From CADCWK01 sp964244115 (GTDB taxonomy: Bacteria > Chloroflexota > Chloroflexia > Thermomicrobiales > UBA6265), in contig CAXTHM010000052.1 in the NCBI GenBank assembly GCA_964244115.1, positions 1 through 29,404 of the forward strand: a stretch of 29,404 nt of DNA. The letters run 5' to 3'. This document shows, piece after piece, positions 1 to 7,518 of the stretch. Made by a program: the position numbers and the translations under genes. Numbering within the stretch: the stretch's first letter is position 1; each line of letters starts with the position of its first letter. The notes under the pieces are model-generated. The model ran no database searches. It saw only the letters and a list, made by a program, of their open reading frames with translations, and was not told the DNA's origin.

Positions 1-448
1 CACGCGGCGGGACGATGTCGCCGATGATGGCGAGACCGAGGGCGAACAGACCGCCGCCGCCGATGCCCTGGATCGCCCGGAAGACGATCAGTTGCGGCAT
101 GTCCTGGGCGACGCCGCAGAGCAGCGAGCCGACGATGAAGATCCCGATCGCGAGCTGGAAGATGAACTTGCGCCCGAACAGGTCGGAGATCTTGCCCCAG
201 AGCGGGGTCGCGGCGGTCGACGTCAGCAGGTAGGCCGTCACGACCCAGGAGAGCTGATCGAGCCCGCCGAGTTCGGACGTGATCCGGGGCAGGGCCGTCC
301 CGACGATGCTCTGGTCGAGAGCGCCGAGGAAGACGCCGGCGAGGATGCCGATCATGACGCGGATGATCTGGTCAGGTGGGAGATAGGACGGCGTATCGCC
401 GGTCCTGGCGGGCGCGGTCCCGTCCTGTGAGGCAGCCTGTGCGGACAT
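1..448 (-). CDS. DHA2-family MFS drug exporter, N-terminal part (cut by window edge)
   Basis: This is the first 149 codons of an EmrB/QacA-like proton-driven multidrug exporter; the rest lies beyond base 1. The reading frame is open from the ATG at 448 to the edge. The translation holds the first membrane helix with the LDQSIVGTALPRI segment (DHA2 motif D1 region), motif A as GKISDLFGRK, and the glycine-rich IQGIGGGGLFALG helix. An AGGAGG ribosome-binding site lies just before the ATG. The protein is nearly collinear with the complete exporter at 5610-7244 (for example both have GVFLGALDQS and VAQDM), and the DNA looks roughly nine-tenths identical by eye, so the two are recent paralogues. 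It diverges from the TetR gene at 671, which is its likely repressor. The substrate cannot be told. Confidence 0.93.
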   Translation of the reverse strand, partial: MSAQAASQDGTAPARTGDTPSYLPPDQIIRVMIGILAGVFLGALDQSIVGTALPRITSELGGLDQLSWVVTAYLLTSTAATPLWGKISDLFGRKFIFQLAIGIFIVGSLLCGVAQDMPQLIVFRAIQGIGGGGLFALGLAIIGDIVPPR

Positions 449-510
449 CCGTCTCCTCCTGATGGTGAGCCGCCTCGGCGGCTCGAACACGTTGCGGACC
501 TCCTGCCTCC

Positions 511-532
511 TTGCAGCCAACCGACCGGTTGG
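511..532. promoter_or_regulatory. Inverted-repeat operator upstream of the first DHA2 exporter
   Basis: CCAACCGACCGGTTGG at 517-532 is an inverted repeat with six-base arms. It overlaps ACCGACCGGTTGGT (520-533), a near-palindrome resembling many TetR-family operators. It sits 69 bp before the exporter start and just downstream of the -10 element at 550-555, where a bound repressor would block transcription. A related site occurs before the second exporter (7314-7335). Binding by the adjacent TetR is inferred. Confidence 0.65.
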
Positions 533-549
533 TGGAACGTCGCGGGAGG

Positions 550-578
550 ACTATACTGACGATCGATACGCTGGTCAA
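550..578 (-). promoter_or_regulatory. Sigma70-type promoter for the first DHA2 exporter
   Basis: Read on the minus strand, TTGACC (578-573) and TATAGT (555-550) are separated by exactly 17 bases, five of six matches to consensus in each box. Transcription would start near 543 and run straight into the operator at 517-532. Confidence 0.65.
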
Positions 579-586
579 GGCCATGT

Positions 587-611
587 CCGATCCCCAAGGA
601 TCAGGGATCGG
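587..611. repeat. Inverted repeat between exporter and TetR genes
   Basis: CCGATCCC (587-594) and GGGATCGG (604-611) are perfect complements around a nine-base centre, upstream of the TetR gene. It could be a second regulator site or only a chance hairpin; there is no T-run to suggest a terminator. Confidence 0.35.
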
Positions 612-670
612 CGACGTCGTGGTCCGATGCCGACCAGGGTGCGATTTCCGTATACAGCGAGAGGTAGTAG

Positions 671-1324
671 TTGACGTCACGTATGTCGGGATCGGACAGA
701 AGCGCATCGACGATGCATACCGTTGATGGAGATGATGCGGCCCGACCTGCGTCGGACCGGAGGACGGTCATCCTCGAGCGTGCCCGGAACCTGTTCCTGG
801 AGCGCGGCTACTCGGTGATCTCGATGCAGCAGATCGCCGACGCCGTCGGGATCAACAAGGCGACGCTCTACCACCACTTCCGCGACAAGGACGACCTGTT
901 CACCGCCGTCCTCGGGCGCGAACTGGACGACGCGCGCTGGCACCTGGAGAAGACCATCGCCGCCGGCGGGACCACGCGGGAGATCGTGGAGCGCGTCGCC
1001 CGCAACACGATTGCGTTCACCGACGGCGACATGCCGTCGCTGTTCATGAGTCTGAAGAACGAGGTGTCGGAGGAGCGACGGGCGGCCTTCTTCGCCGGAC
1101 GGGAACTGCCGTGGGTGGCGATCCGGCCGCTGTTCGTCGCGGCGATCGAACGGGGCGAGTTCCGGCCGGACGACCCGGATGTCCTGATCGAGCTGTTCTT
1201 CTCGATGACGCGCTCGCAGGCGCCGGGACCGTGGCGATCCAAACCGCCGCCGCCGATCGACGATGCGGTCCGGTCGGTGGTCTCGCTGTTCCTGGATGGT
1301 GCGATGGTTCGGACGGATACGTAG
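671..1324 (+). CDS. TetR/AcrR-family transcriptional regulator
   Basis: A DNA-binding repressor with a typical TetR helix-turn-helix at about residues 32-78: ERARNLFLERGYSVISMQQI followed by ADAVGINKATLYHHFRDKDD. The variable C-terminal part (about 80-217) would bind a small-molecule ligand. Length is normal for the family (about 200 residues). The TTG at 671 is chosen because GAGAGG lies six bases before it; ATGs at 683 and 713 are in frame but have no clear ribosome-binding site, and 713 would still keep the whole HTH. The gene diverges from the DHA2 exporter at 448, the classic layout for a repressor controlling its exporter and itself, and an ACCGACCGGT-type operator lies between them. 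The inducing compound is unknown. Confidence 0.93.
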   Translation: MTSRMSGSDRSASTMHTVDGDDAARPASDRRTVILERARNLFLERGYSVISMQQIADAVGINKATLYHHFRDKDDLFTAVLGRELDDARWHLEKTIAAGGTTREIVERVARNTIAFTDGDMPSLFMSLKNEVSEERRAAFFAGRELPWVAIRPLFVAAIERGEFRPDDPDVLIELFFSMTRSQAPGPWRSKPPPPIDDAVRSVVSLFLDGAMVRTDT

Positions 1325-1689
1325 TCGGCTGCGGTATTCGCGGCCACCGAACAGCGGGATGGCCGGAGCGAAGCTCACGGATGTCGCCCGGTTCGTGGCG
1401 CCTCACGATAGCCCCAAGCGCGGATGCGGTCGCACCGCTGGTCGGGCATCAGTTCGCCAGCCCCCCGGCGCTCTGGCCAGTCACGCCCCGCATCCCTCAG
1501 GGGAGATGGGAAACGCGCGCTCTGGCGGCCAGCCAACCTGGCCGGACGAGGTCCGCTCGTGCTGGGCGCCGGCTGGCACGGACTCGGGAGACGCCGCGCC
1601 CGCATCTCCACACCCCAGACAGGCAAGGCGATCCCGGATACGTCCAGCGAGACAGTTCCTATCGATCGGAAAGAAGCTCTCCGAAATCC
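1325..1689. other. Gene-free stretch between TetR gene and riboswitch promoter
   Basis: No reading frame here resembles a known protein; the open frames on both strands are the long spurious kind expected at this G+C. I see no repeat or structured RNA before the promoter at 1690. Confidence 0.5.
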
Positions 1690-1719
1690 TTGACAGCGAC
1701 TGTTCGGTATCGGTAGAGT
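1690..1719 (+). promoter_or_regulatory. Promoter of the riboswitch-controlled ABC importer operon
   Basis: A perfect TTGACA at 1690-1695 and TAGAGT at 1714-1719 (four of six) are 18 bases apart. Transcription would start near 1726, a few bases before the P1 helix of the riboswitch, which is the expected geometry. Confidence 0.65.
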
Positions 1720-1739
1720 CACGGGCACAATCGAATACA

Positions 1740-1836
1740 CCTCATCCAGAGGGGCAGAGGGACCGGCCCAGTGAAGCCCCAGCAACCACCCGAACGGGAA
1801 GGTGCTAACTCCGGCAGGCAGACCTGGGAGATGAGG
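1740..1836 (+). promoter_or_regulatory. SAM-I (S-box) riboswitch aptamer
   Basis: The sequence matches the SAM-I core in order: CAGAGGGACCGGCCC (kink-turn side of P2), the AGTGAAGCCCC and AGCAACC segments, a small P3 hairpin (CCC-GAAC-GGG), then GGTGCTAACTCC and GGCAG. The closing helix P1 is CCTCATC (1740-1746) with GATGAGG (1830-1836). SAM-I aptamers bind S-adenosylmethionine and normally switch off methionine/cysteine synthesis or uptake genes. Here the next gene is a carbohydrate-type ABC binding protein. The P1 3' strand can instead pair with the terminator stem downstream, giving an OFF switch when SAM is bound. Confidence 0.95.
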
Positions 1837-1878
1837 GGACGTGCGCAGCGGCTTTGGGTCGCGTCGCGTGCGAGTCCA

Positions 1879-1913
1879 CCCCTCGTCTTCCTTCGAGACG
1901 GGGGGTTCTTGTT
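1879..1913 (+). terminator. Intrinsic terminator of the SAM riboswitch (with alternative antiterminator)
   Basis: CCCCTCGTCT (1879-1888) pairs with AGACGGGGGG (1896-1905) over a seven-base loop, with one G-U pair, followed by TTCTTGTTGTT. The same 5' arm can pair fully (one G-U) with AGATGAGGGG at 1829-1838, which includes the 3' strand of P1. The two structures exclude each other: with SAM bound, P1 forms and the terminator is free to fold; without SAM, the antiterminator forms. Confidence 0.88.
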
Positions 1914-2071
1914 GTCCACTTCGCCATCGTGTCGACTGCTCTTGAGAGATGACTATAGCTGGAGGCCAGCTGTCCCGTGCAGGTCAACACGGACATCGTC
2001 CAGACGCCCCGGAGCACTCCAGGCCCTTGACCGATCCCGGATCTCAGAACTGCGGAAGTGAGGTAGACGAC

Positions 2072-3421
2072 ATGTCCCGTTCACCGTTCGTCCCGTCACC
2101 GTCGACTCATCGCCTTGGTCGCCGACGATTCGCCGGCGCCGCGGGCCTGACCATTGGTGCGCTTGGCGCACTGCCCCTGATCGGCAGCGCACAAGATGCG
2201 ACTCCAGGAGCGACCCCGGTTGCCACGCCGGTTTTGCCCGCGATCACTCCATACGGGGGTGAAGAGGTCACCCTCTCCTACGGGTTCTGGGATACCGCCC
2301 AGGAGCCGGCGATCGACCAGCAGATCGCGGCCTTCAACGCCCTGTTCCCGAACATCACGATCGAGAAGCAGATCGTTCCCTGGGCCAACTACTGGACCCA
2401 GCTGCAGACGGCCGTCAGCGGCGGGGCGCCGTTCGACGTCTTCTGGATGAACAGCGCGAGCTTCCCGCCGTACGCGACGTCCGGCGCATTGCTCCCCATC
2501 AATCAGATCATCGGTGGGGATGGCATCGCCGTCGATCGACTGCCCGCTCCGTTGGTCACTCCCTACGCGGTCGCTGGCGTCCAGTACGGCGTTCCGCGCG
2601 ACTTCGACGCAATCGCGATCTATTACAACAAGACGCTCTTCGACGATGCCGGGGTCGCGTACCCGACCGCTGACTGGACCTGGGATACCTTCCGGTCCGC
2701 CGCCGAGCAGCTGACCAACACGGACGCCGGGATCTGGGGCGTCGGGTTGCAGACGAGCTTCCAGGAGAACTGGATCAACTTCGTCTACCAGAACAACGGC
2801 GAACTGCTGAACGACACGCTCACGGAGGTGGTGCTCGATCAGCCCGCCGGCGACGAGGCGATCCGGTACGTCACCGGGTTCTTCACGGATGGACTGACGC
2901 CGTCGATCGCGGTGCAGCAGTCGAATCCGGTTGCGGACACCTTGTTCCCCGCCGGTCAGGTAGCGTTCATGCCCGCCGGGTCCTTCCGGGCGGCGACGTA
3001 CGGCGCGCTCGACCTCGATCTCGGCGTGGCGCCGCTCCCGTCGAAGGCTCGCCAGGCCACGATCACGGCCGGGGTAGCGAACGTGATCTGGAGCGGCACC
3101 GGCAACCCTGGCGCCGCGCTGGAGTGGGTCAGGTATCTGCACGGTGACGAAGCCCAGACGATCCTCGGGCAGAGTGGATCCACGATCCCCGCGCTGGCGG
3201 GTACCCAACAGGGGTGGGTCGACTCGGTCCCCGGGCTCGATCTCCAGGTCTTCGTCGATGCCGCGCAGAACTATGGCGTCGGCTTCGACTGGCCGCAGGA
3301 CGTCGGGGACTGGCTGACCGCCGTCCAGGATGTCCTGGTCGATGGCTGGGCTGGCGACATCCCGGTGGATGAGATCACGACGAGGGCTACCGAGGCCGGC
3401 AATGCCATCCTGACGGCATAG
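2072..3421 (+). CDS. ABC importer extracellular solute-binding protein, family 1 (carbohydrate type)
   Basis: A 449-residue extracytoplasmic binding protein of the SBP_bac_1 (MalE/UgpB-like) family that captures a solute for the two permeases downstream. Residues 16-22 (GRRRFAG) and the hydrophobic stretch to about 40 form a Tat-type signal; no lipobox cysteine is seen. The ATPGATPVATPV linker follows, typical of Chloroflexota exported proteins. The mature part contains the usual landmarks: PNITIEKQIVPWANYWTQLQ, then FDVFWMNSASFPPYATSGAL and the YGVPRDFDAIAIYYNKTLFD segment. The ATG at 2072 is preceded by GTGAGG; a longer frame upstream would only bury the signal peptide. The gene is first in a SAM-riboswitch operon, so the ligand may be a sulfur-linked or methionine-salvage compound rather than an ordinary sugar. 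That is inference. Confidence 0.93.
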   Translation: MSRSPFVPSPSTHRLGRRRFAGAAGLTIGALGALPLIGSAQDATPGATPVATPVLPAITPYGGEEVTLSYGFWDTAQEPAIDQQIAAFNALFPNITIEKQIVPWANYWTQLQTAVSGGAPFDVFWMNSASFPPYATSGALLPINQIIGGDGIAVDRLPAPLVTPYAVAGVQYGVPRDFDAIAIYYNKTLFDDAGVAYPTADWTWDTFRSAAEQLTNTDAGIWGVGLQTSFQENWINFVYQNNGELLNDTLTEVVLDQPAGDEAIRYVTGFFTDGLTPSIAVQQSNPVADTLFPAGQVAFMPAGSFRAATYGALDLDLGVAPLPSKARQATITAGVANVIWSGTGNPGAALEWVRYLHGDEAQTILGQSGSTIPALAGTQQGWVDSVPGLDLQVFVDAAQNYGVGFDWPQDVGDWLTAVQDVLVDGWAGDIPVDEITTRATEAGNAILTA

Positions 3422-3438
3422 CCGAAGGCGCTGAGGTC

Positions 3439-3484
3439 GGTGACGTCGGCGGGGAGTCCCTGGAGACTTCCCGACGACGTCACC
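3439..3484 (+). repeat. Strong intercistronic hairpin after the binding-protein gene
   Basis: GGTGACGTCG (3439-3448) pairs with CGACGTCACC (3475-3484), and CGGGGAGTC (3450-3458) with GACTTCCCG (3465-3473), separated by one unpaired G/A and closed by a six-base loop. No T-run follows. Such hairpins between a binding-protein gene and its permeases often protect the upstream mRNA and raise binding-protein output relative to the permeases; this role is inferred. Confidence 0.75.
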
Positions 3485-3576
3485 AGGGAGCGACGCCCGC
3501 CCGGATACGCTGGCGCCAGGACCCCAAGACACTGTCCGCACTGGAAAGACCTCCCGTCCCTGCACTGGGTGCTGTG

Positions 3577-4497
3577 ATGACCACCGCCACGATTCCGCCC
3601 TATCGTCGTCCCCGTAAGGGAAGAAGCTACGCTTCGTCCACGGCGCGGTGGGGCTACCTCATGGTTGCGCCGCTGGTGATCGGTTTCACGGTCTTCTTCC
3701 TGGTCGCCCTGGGCGCTTCACTCGTCGTCAGCTTCACGGAGTGGACCCTCCCGGCAACGCCGACATGGATCGGGGTCGGGAACTACCAGGATATCTGGCA
3801 CGATGCGACCTTTCGGATGGCCCTGCGCAACACGTTCGCGATCGCCATCCCCCTGATCGTCCTGCGCCTCGTGCTGGCCCTGCTCCTGGCAGTCGCGCTC
3901 AACTCACGCATCCGCTTTCGCACCTTCTACCGGCTGGTCTTCTTCCTCCCGGTGCTGACGATGCCGGTCGCGACGGGGCGGATCTGGAAATGGCTGTTCG
4001 ATCCCGGTTTCGGGCCGATCAACGCCGGTCTCGGGCGCCTTGGGCTCCCGCAGCCGGACTGGCTGCTGTATCCGGGCTCCGCGACGGTCGCGGTGGTGAT
4101 CGTGCTGCTCTGGAGCTCGGTCGGCTACGACATGATCATCTATCTCTCCGGCCTCCAGGCGATCCCCAAGGATCTCTACGACGCGGCGGCCCTCGACGGC
4201 GCGGGTGGTTGGCGCCAGTTTCGCGATATCACCATCCCGTTGCTGAGCCCGACGATCTTCTTCCTCTCGGTGATCGGAGTCATCGGGTCGCTCCAGGTCT
4301 TCGACCTCGTCTACGTCATGACTCGCGTCGACACGACCAATCGCCTTCCCACCGCCGTCTACTACATCTACGACACCGGCTTCGCGGACCGTCAGATGGG
4401 CTACGCGACGGCGCTGGCGTGGGTGCTCCTGGCCATCATCCTGGTCTTCACGCTCATCCAGTTCGCCCTGCAGCGGAAGTGGGTCAATTACGCATGA
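3577..4497 (+). CDS. ABC sugar-type permease, MalF/UgpA-like
   Basis: An inner-membrane permease of the binding-protein-dependent transport family (BPD_transp_1) with six predicted membrane helices, starting at VAPLVIGFTVFFLVALGASL. The EAA loop that contacts the ATPase is seen as the YDAAALDGAGGWRQFRDITI segment about two-thirds along, with the conserved A and G positions. Length (306) is normal. GTG at 3574 and ATG at 3577 are adjacent; neither has a good ribosome-binding site, so the start is uncertain by one codon. Its stop overlaps the start of the next permease (ATGA at 4494-4497), indicating translational coupling in one operon with the binding protein at 2072. The partner ATPase is not in this operon and must be shared from elsewhere. 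Confidence 0.93.
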   Translation: MTTATIPPYRRPRKGRSYASSTARWGYLMVAPLVIGFTVFFLVALGASLVVSFTEWTLPATPTWIGVGNYQDIWHDATFRMALRNTFAIAIPLIVLRLVLALLLAVALNSRIRFRTFYRLVFFLPVLTMPVATGRIWKWLFDPGFGPINAGLGRLGLPQPDWLLYPGSATVAVVIVLLWSSVGYDMIIYLSGLQAIPKDLYDAAALDGAGGWRQFRDITIPLLSPTIFFLSVIGVIGSLQVFDLVYVMTRVDTTNRLPTAVYYIYDTGFADRQMGYATALAWVLLAIILVFTLIQFALQRKWVNYA

Positions 4498-5333
4498 TGA
4501 CGAGACGGAAACCGCTCCGGCACTACGCGGGCCGCGTCGCCCTCCACGGCGTCCTGATCCTCCTGGGGATCACCTTCATGCTGCCCTTCGCCTGGTCGCT
4601 CTCCACGTCGCTCAAGCCGTTCGGCGACCTGTTCTCGCCGAACCCGACGTTCTTCCCGAGCCACATCGACTGGGACAATTACCGGACCGTTCTGGAGCAG
4701 AGCGATTTCGGGCGGTACTACGTCAACTCCATCGTCGTGACGGTCGGTCGCACGGTCGGTCAGGTTGCCATCGCCGCGGTCGCTGCCTTCGCCTTCTCCA
4801 ACCTTCGCTTCCGCGGCCGGGACGTGATCTTCTTCGTCCTGCTGGCGGGCCTGATGGTTCCGGATCAGGTCCTCATCGTGCCGCGCTTCATCATCATGCG
4901 CGAGCTCGGGTGGTTCAACACCTACCAGGGCCTGATCGTACCGTTGATCTTCAGCTCGTTCGGCGCGTTCATGCTTCGCCAGTACTTCCTGGGGATCTCG
5001 CGGGACTTCCAGGAGGCCGCCACGATCGAGGGAGCGAATCCGCTGCAGATCTTCTGGCAGATCTATCTCCCCCTCGCCCGACCGGCGCTGGCCGCGTTCG
5101 GGTTCCTGGCGTTCCTCTCGAGCTGGAACGAGTTCCTCTGGGGGCTGACGGTGACCAACAGCTCCGACATGCGGGTGCTCCCGGTCGGTCTGGCACTCCT
5201 GCAGGGGCAGTACTTCACCAACAACGCCGTGCTGCTCGCGGCGGCCAACCTCGCGACCATCCCGCTGCTGGTCGCGTTCGTGTTCTTCCAGAAACACCTC
5301 GTCGAGGGGATCACGCTGGGTGGTCTCAAGTGA
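4494..5333 (+). CDS. ABC sugar-type permease, MalG/UgpE-like
   Basis: The second permease half, 279 residues, with six predicted helices beginning GVLILLGITFMLPFAWSLS. The family-typical SLKP segment follows the first helix, and the EAA loop is present as FQEAATIEGANPLQIFWQIY followed by LPLARPALAAFGF. The terminal FFQKHLVEGITLGGLK is the classic C-terminus of MalG-type permeases. The ATG at 4494 overlaps the previous stop by four bases; a second ATG follows directly. It completes the importer with the 2072 and 3577 gene products. A dedicated ATPase gene is absent: the operon ends at a strong terminator at 5542. The reading frame continues open far upstream inside the first permease gene, but that part is an out-of-frame shadow. 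Confidence 0.93.
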   Translation: MMTRRKPLRHYAGRVALHGVLILLGITFMLPFAWSLSTSLKPFGDLFSPNPTFFPSHIDWDNYRTVLEQSDFGRYYVNSIVVTVGRTVGQVAIAAVAAFAFSNLRFRGRDVIFFVLLAGLMVPDQVLIVPRFIIMRELGWFNTYQGLIVPLIFSSFGAFMLRQYFLGISRDFQEAATIEGANPLQIFWQIYLPLARPALAAFGFLAFLSSWNEFLWGLTVTNSSDMRVLPVGLALLQGQYFTNNAVLLAAANLATIPLLVAFVFFQKHLVEGITLGGLK

Positions 5334-5541
5334 TGCGGCCGGGCGTCGACGTACCTCGCCCGCGGGATGCAGTTCGAGCCCGAGTGGTTGAGCGGACCTC
5401 TCCCCCGGCCCAGGGTGAACCTGCCTGGTCACGCGCTGAAGCGGCATCGGCTCACGGATACCCGGAGGTGCGAGAAGTGGCCCTCATCGCAGCGGGACAT
5501 CGACGGCAATCCCTGTAGTACGCGTTTCCTCACGAGATCGG

Positions 5542-5575
5542 GAAGACCGCCGCACGATGCTGTGCGGCGGTCTTC
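5542..5575 (+). terminator. Terminator hairpin closing the importer operon
   Basis: GAAGACCGCCGCAC (5542-5555) and GTGCGGCGGTCTTC (5562-5575) are perfect 14-base complements with a six-base loop. It lies between the convergent importer operon and the DHA2 gene ending at 5610, so it may act on both strands. The T-rich tail is weak on either side. Confidence 0.75.
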
Positions 5576-5609
5576 TCCGGTTCGTCGCGTTGAGGAGGTC
5601 GGGTGAGGG

Positions 5610-7244
5610 TCAGTGCCCGGCGAAGACCGGCGGTCCGTCGGGCCGGGCCGGCTCGCCCGCCGCGGCGCCCTCCTCCGACGGAGCCTCCTTGAGGGGAATC
5701 TCGCGGAGGAACAGCGCGACGACGAGGGCGATCAGGCAGAACGGCAGTGCCCAAAGGAAGACATCGCCGAGCGCGTCCGAGAATGCCTGGAGGACGTAGC
5801 CCTTGGTCGGCTCGGGCAGCGCCTGGATCGCGGCGATGTTGTTGGTGTCGATCGGCGGTGCGCCGGTGGCAGCCGAGTCGGCCGCCTGCGAGTTCTCGGC
5901 GATCGAACTGGCCAGGTAACTCGCCAGCTTGCTGGTCAGGATCGCGCCGAACAGCGCCGCGCCGATCGCGCCGCCCAGGCTCCGGAAGAAGGTCACGGCC
6001 GATGTCGCGGCGCCCATGTCCCGCAGCGAGACGGCGTTCTGGACGGCCGTGTTGATGACCTGGAACGACATGCCGAGTCCGGCGCCGAAGAGCAGCATGT
6101 AGGCGGCGATCAGCCAGTATTCGGTGTCCGGGCTGATGAGGGACATGAGCCCCAGAGCGACGGTCAGCATGATCCCGCCCAGGATCGGGTAGATCTTGTA
6201 GCGCCCGGTCTTGCCCATCGCGATGCCGGAGCCGACCGAGGTCAGGATGATGCCGAGGACCGTCGGGATCAGAGCCAGACCGGATTCGGTCGCGCTCATC
6301 CCCTTGACGGCCTGGAAGTAGACCGGCAGGAAGATGAGGGCGCTGAACATAGCCACACCGGAGACCGTCGCGTAGATGTTGCTGACGGTGAAGATGTTGC
6401 CGCGGAACAGGTGCATCGGGATGATCGGTTCGGGAACTCGCAGTTCCGCGAGGACGAACGCGACCCCGAACACCACCGCGAGTACCACGAGGCCGAGCGC
6501 CTGGATCGAGAGCCAGCCGTACTCGTCACCGGCCCAGTTGAGGTAGAGCAGCAGGGCGGTGACGGCGCCGACGATCAGGGACGCGCCGGCGTAGTCGACG
6601 TTCGCCTCGCGCCGGACGCGTGGCATCGTCAGGTTCCGCGAGGTGATGTAGAAGGCGACGATCCCGATCGGGACGTTGATGAAGAAGATCCAGCGCCAGC
6701 CGGGGCCGTCGGTGAAGAAGCCGCCGAGCAGCGGGCCCGCGACGCTGGAGACGCCGAAGACCGCGCCGAACAGCCCGCCGTACTTGCCTCGGTCGCGGGG
6801 CGGGACGATGTCGCCGATGATGGCCAGACCGAGGGCGAACAAGCCACCGCCGCCGATGCCCTGGATCGCGCGGAAGACGATCAGCTGGAGCATGTCCTGG
6901 GCGACGCCGCACAGCAGCGAGCCGACGATGAAGATCCCGATCGACGTCTGGAAGATCAGCCGCCGGCCGTAGAGGTCGGAGATCTTGCCCCAGAGCGGCG
7001 TGACGGCCGTCGAGGTGAGCAGGTAGGCCGTGACGACCCACGAGAGGTGGTTGAGGCCGCCGAGTTCGGAGGTGATCCGGGGCAGGGCGGTACCAACGAC
7101 GCTCTGGTCGAGGGCGCCGAGGAAGACCCCCGCGAGGATGCCGATCATCACCCGGATGATCTGGTCGTGTGGCAGGTAGGATGGCGCCTCATCCGGAGCC
7201 GTTACCCCGGGCGCCTGAACTGACGATGCCGACTGTCCGCTCAT
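5610..7244 (-). CDS. DHA2-family MFS drug exporter (EmrB/QacA-like, 14 helices)
   Basis: A complete proton-coupled multidrug exporter of 544 residues, matching the 14-helix DHA2 group. Visible motifs in order: LDQSVVGTALPRI in helix 1, motif A GKISDLYGRR after helix 2, IQGIGGGGLFALG, motif C in GVSSVAGPLLGGFFTD, and a C-terminal cytoplasmic tail rich in Ala, Glu and Pro. The start at 7244 is chosen because GAGGAGG lies a few bases before it and because the paralogue at 448 starts at the same point; a longer frame upstream would read through the operator. An inverted repeat like that of the first exporter lies 76 bp before the ATG. It is transcribed alone. The TetR at 671 could control both copies. 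The substrate is unknown. Confidence 0.95.
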   Translation of the reverse strand: MSGQSASSVQAPGVTAPDEAPSYLPHDQIIRVMIGILAGVFLGALDQSVVGTALPRITSELGGLNHLSWVVTAYLLTSTAVTPLWGKISDLYGRRLIFQTSIGIFIVGSLLCGVAQDMLQLIVFRAIQGIGGGGLFALGLAIIGDIVPPRDRGKYGGLFGAVFGVSSVAGPLLGGFFTDGPGWRWIFFINVPIGIVAFYITSRNLTMPRVRREANVDYAGASLIVGAVTALLLYLNWAGDEYGWLSIQALGLVVLAVVFGVAFVLAELRVPEPIIPMHLFRGNIFTVSNIYATVSGVAMFSALIFLPVYFQAVKGMSATESGLALIPTVLGIILTSVGSGIAMGKTGRYKIYPILGGIMLTVALGLMSLISPDTEYWLIAAYMLLFGAGLGMSFQVINTAVQNAVSLRDMGAATSAVTFFRSLGGAIGAALFGAILTSKLASYLASSIAENSQAADSAATGAPPIDTNNIAAIQALPEPTKGYVLQAFSDALGDVFLWALPFCLIALVVALFLREIPLKEAPSEEGAAAGEPARPDGPPVFAGH

Positions 7245-7313
7245 CCTGGTCCTCCTCGTCCGACTCCGGACGTGGTTCGGCGGTTTCCCACCGAAGCGAC
7301 TGCCGATGCATCG

Positions 7314-7335
7314 TTGTAGCCAGCCCGACGGCTGG
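7314..7335. promoter_or_regulatory. Inverted-repeat operator upstream of the second DHA2 exporter
   Basis: CCAGCC (7320-7325), four bases, GGCTGG (7330-7335) has the same 6-4-6 layout as CCAACC-GACC-GGTTGG at 517-532. The flank is also shared: TTGTAGCCAGCC here against TTGCAGCCAACC there. It lies 76 bp before the exporter ATG, against 69 bp for the first copy, while much of the remaining leader has drifted. Confidence 0.6.
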
Positions 7336-7518
7336 ACTTGGAGCGTGCGCGAGCCCACCCTGCTCCGGGGCGCCGCGCCAGACCACACAGCCACATGATG
7401 AAAGGCTGTGACAGGACTCGCAATCCAGACGGCCCGACCGTTCGAGGCCTGGCCGTCTGGACGGGGACGCCGCCCGGTCAGACGAGCGCCCCCCCAGGGG
7501 TGGCCGTCCACCCGGTCG

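Noticed and set aside
673..680. TGACGTCA palindrome as a second TetR operator
   Set aside because: Eight bases only and inside the likely coding start; too short to support.
1740..1913. T-box leader instead of a SAM riboswitch
   Set aside because: There is no T-box sequence or specifier loop, while all SAM-I core segments are present in order.
5333..5518. A 61-codon frame whose ATG overlaps the second permease stop
   Set aside because: The overlap suggests coupling, but the product has no hydrophobic or domain features and no ribosome-binding site, so it is more likely chance.
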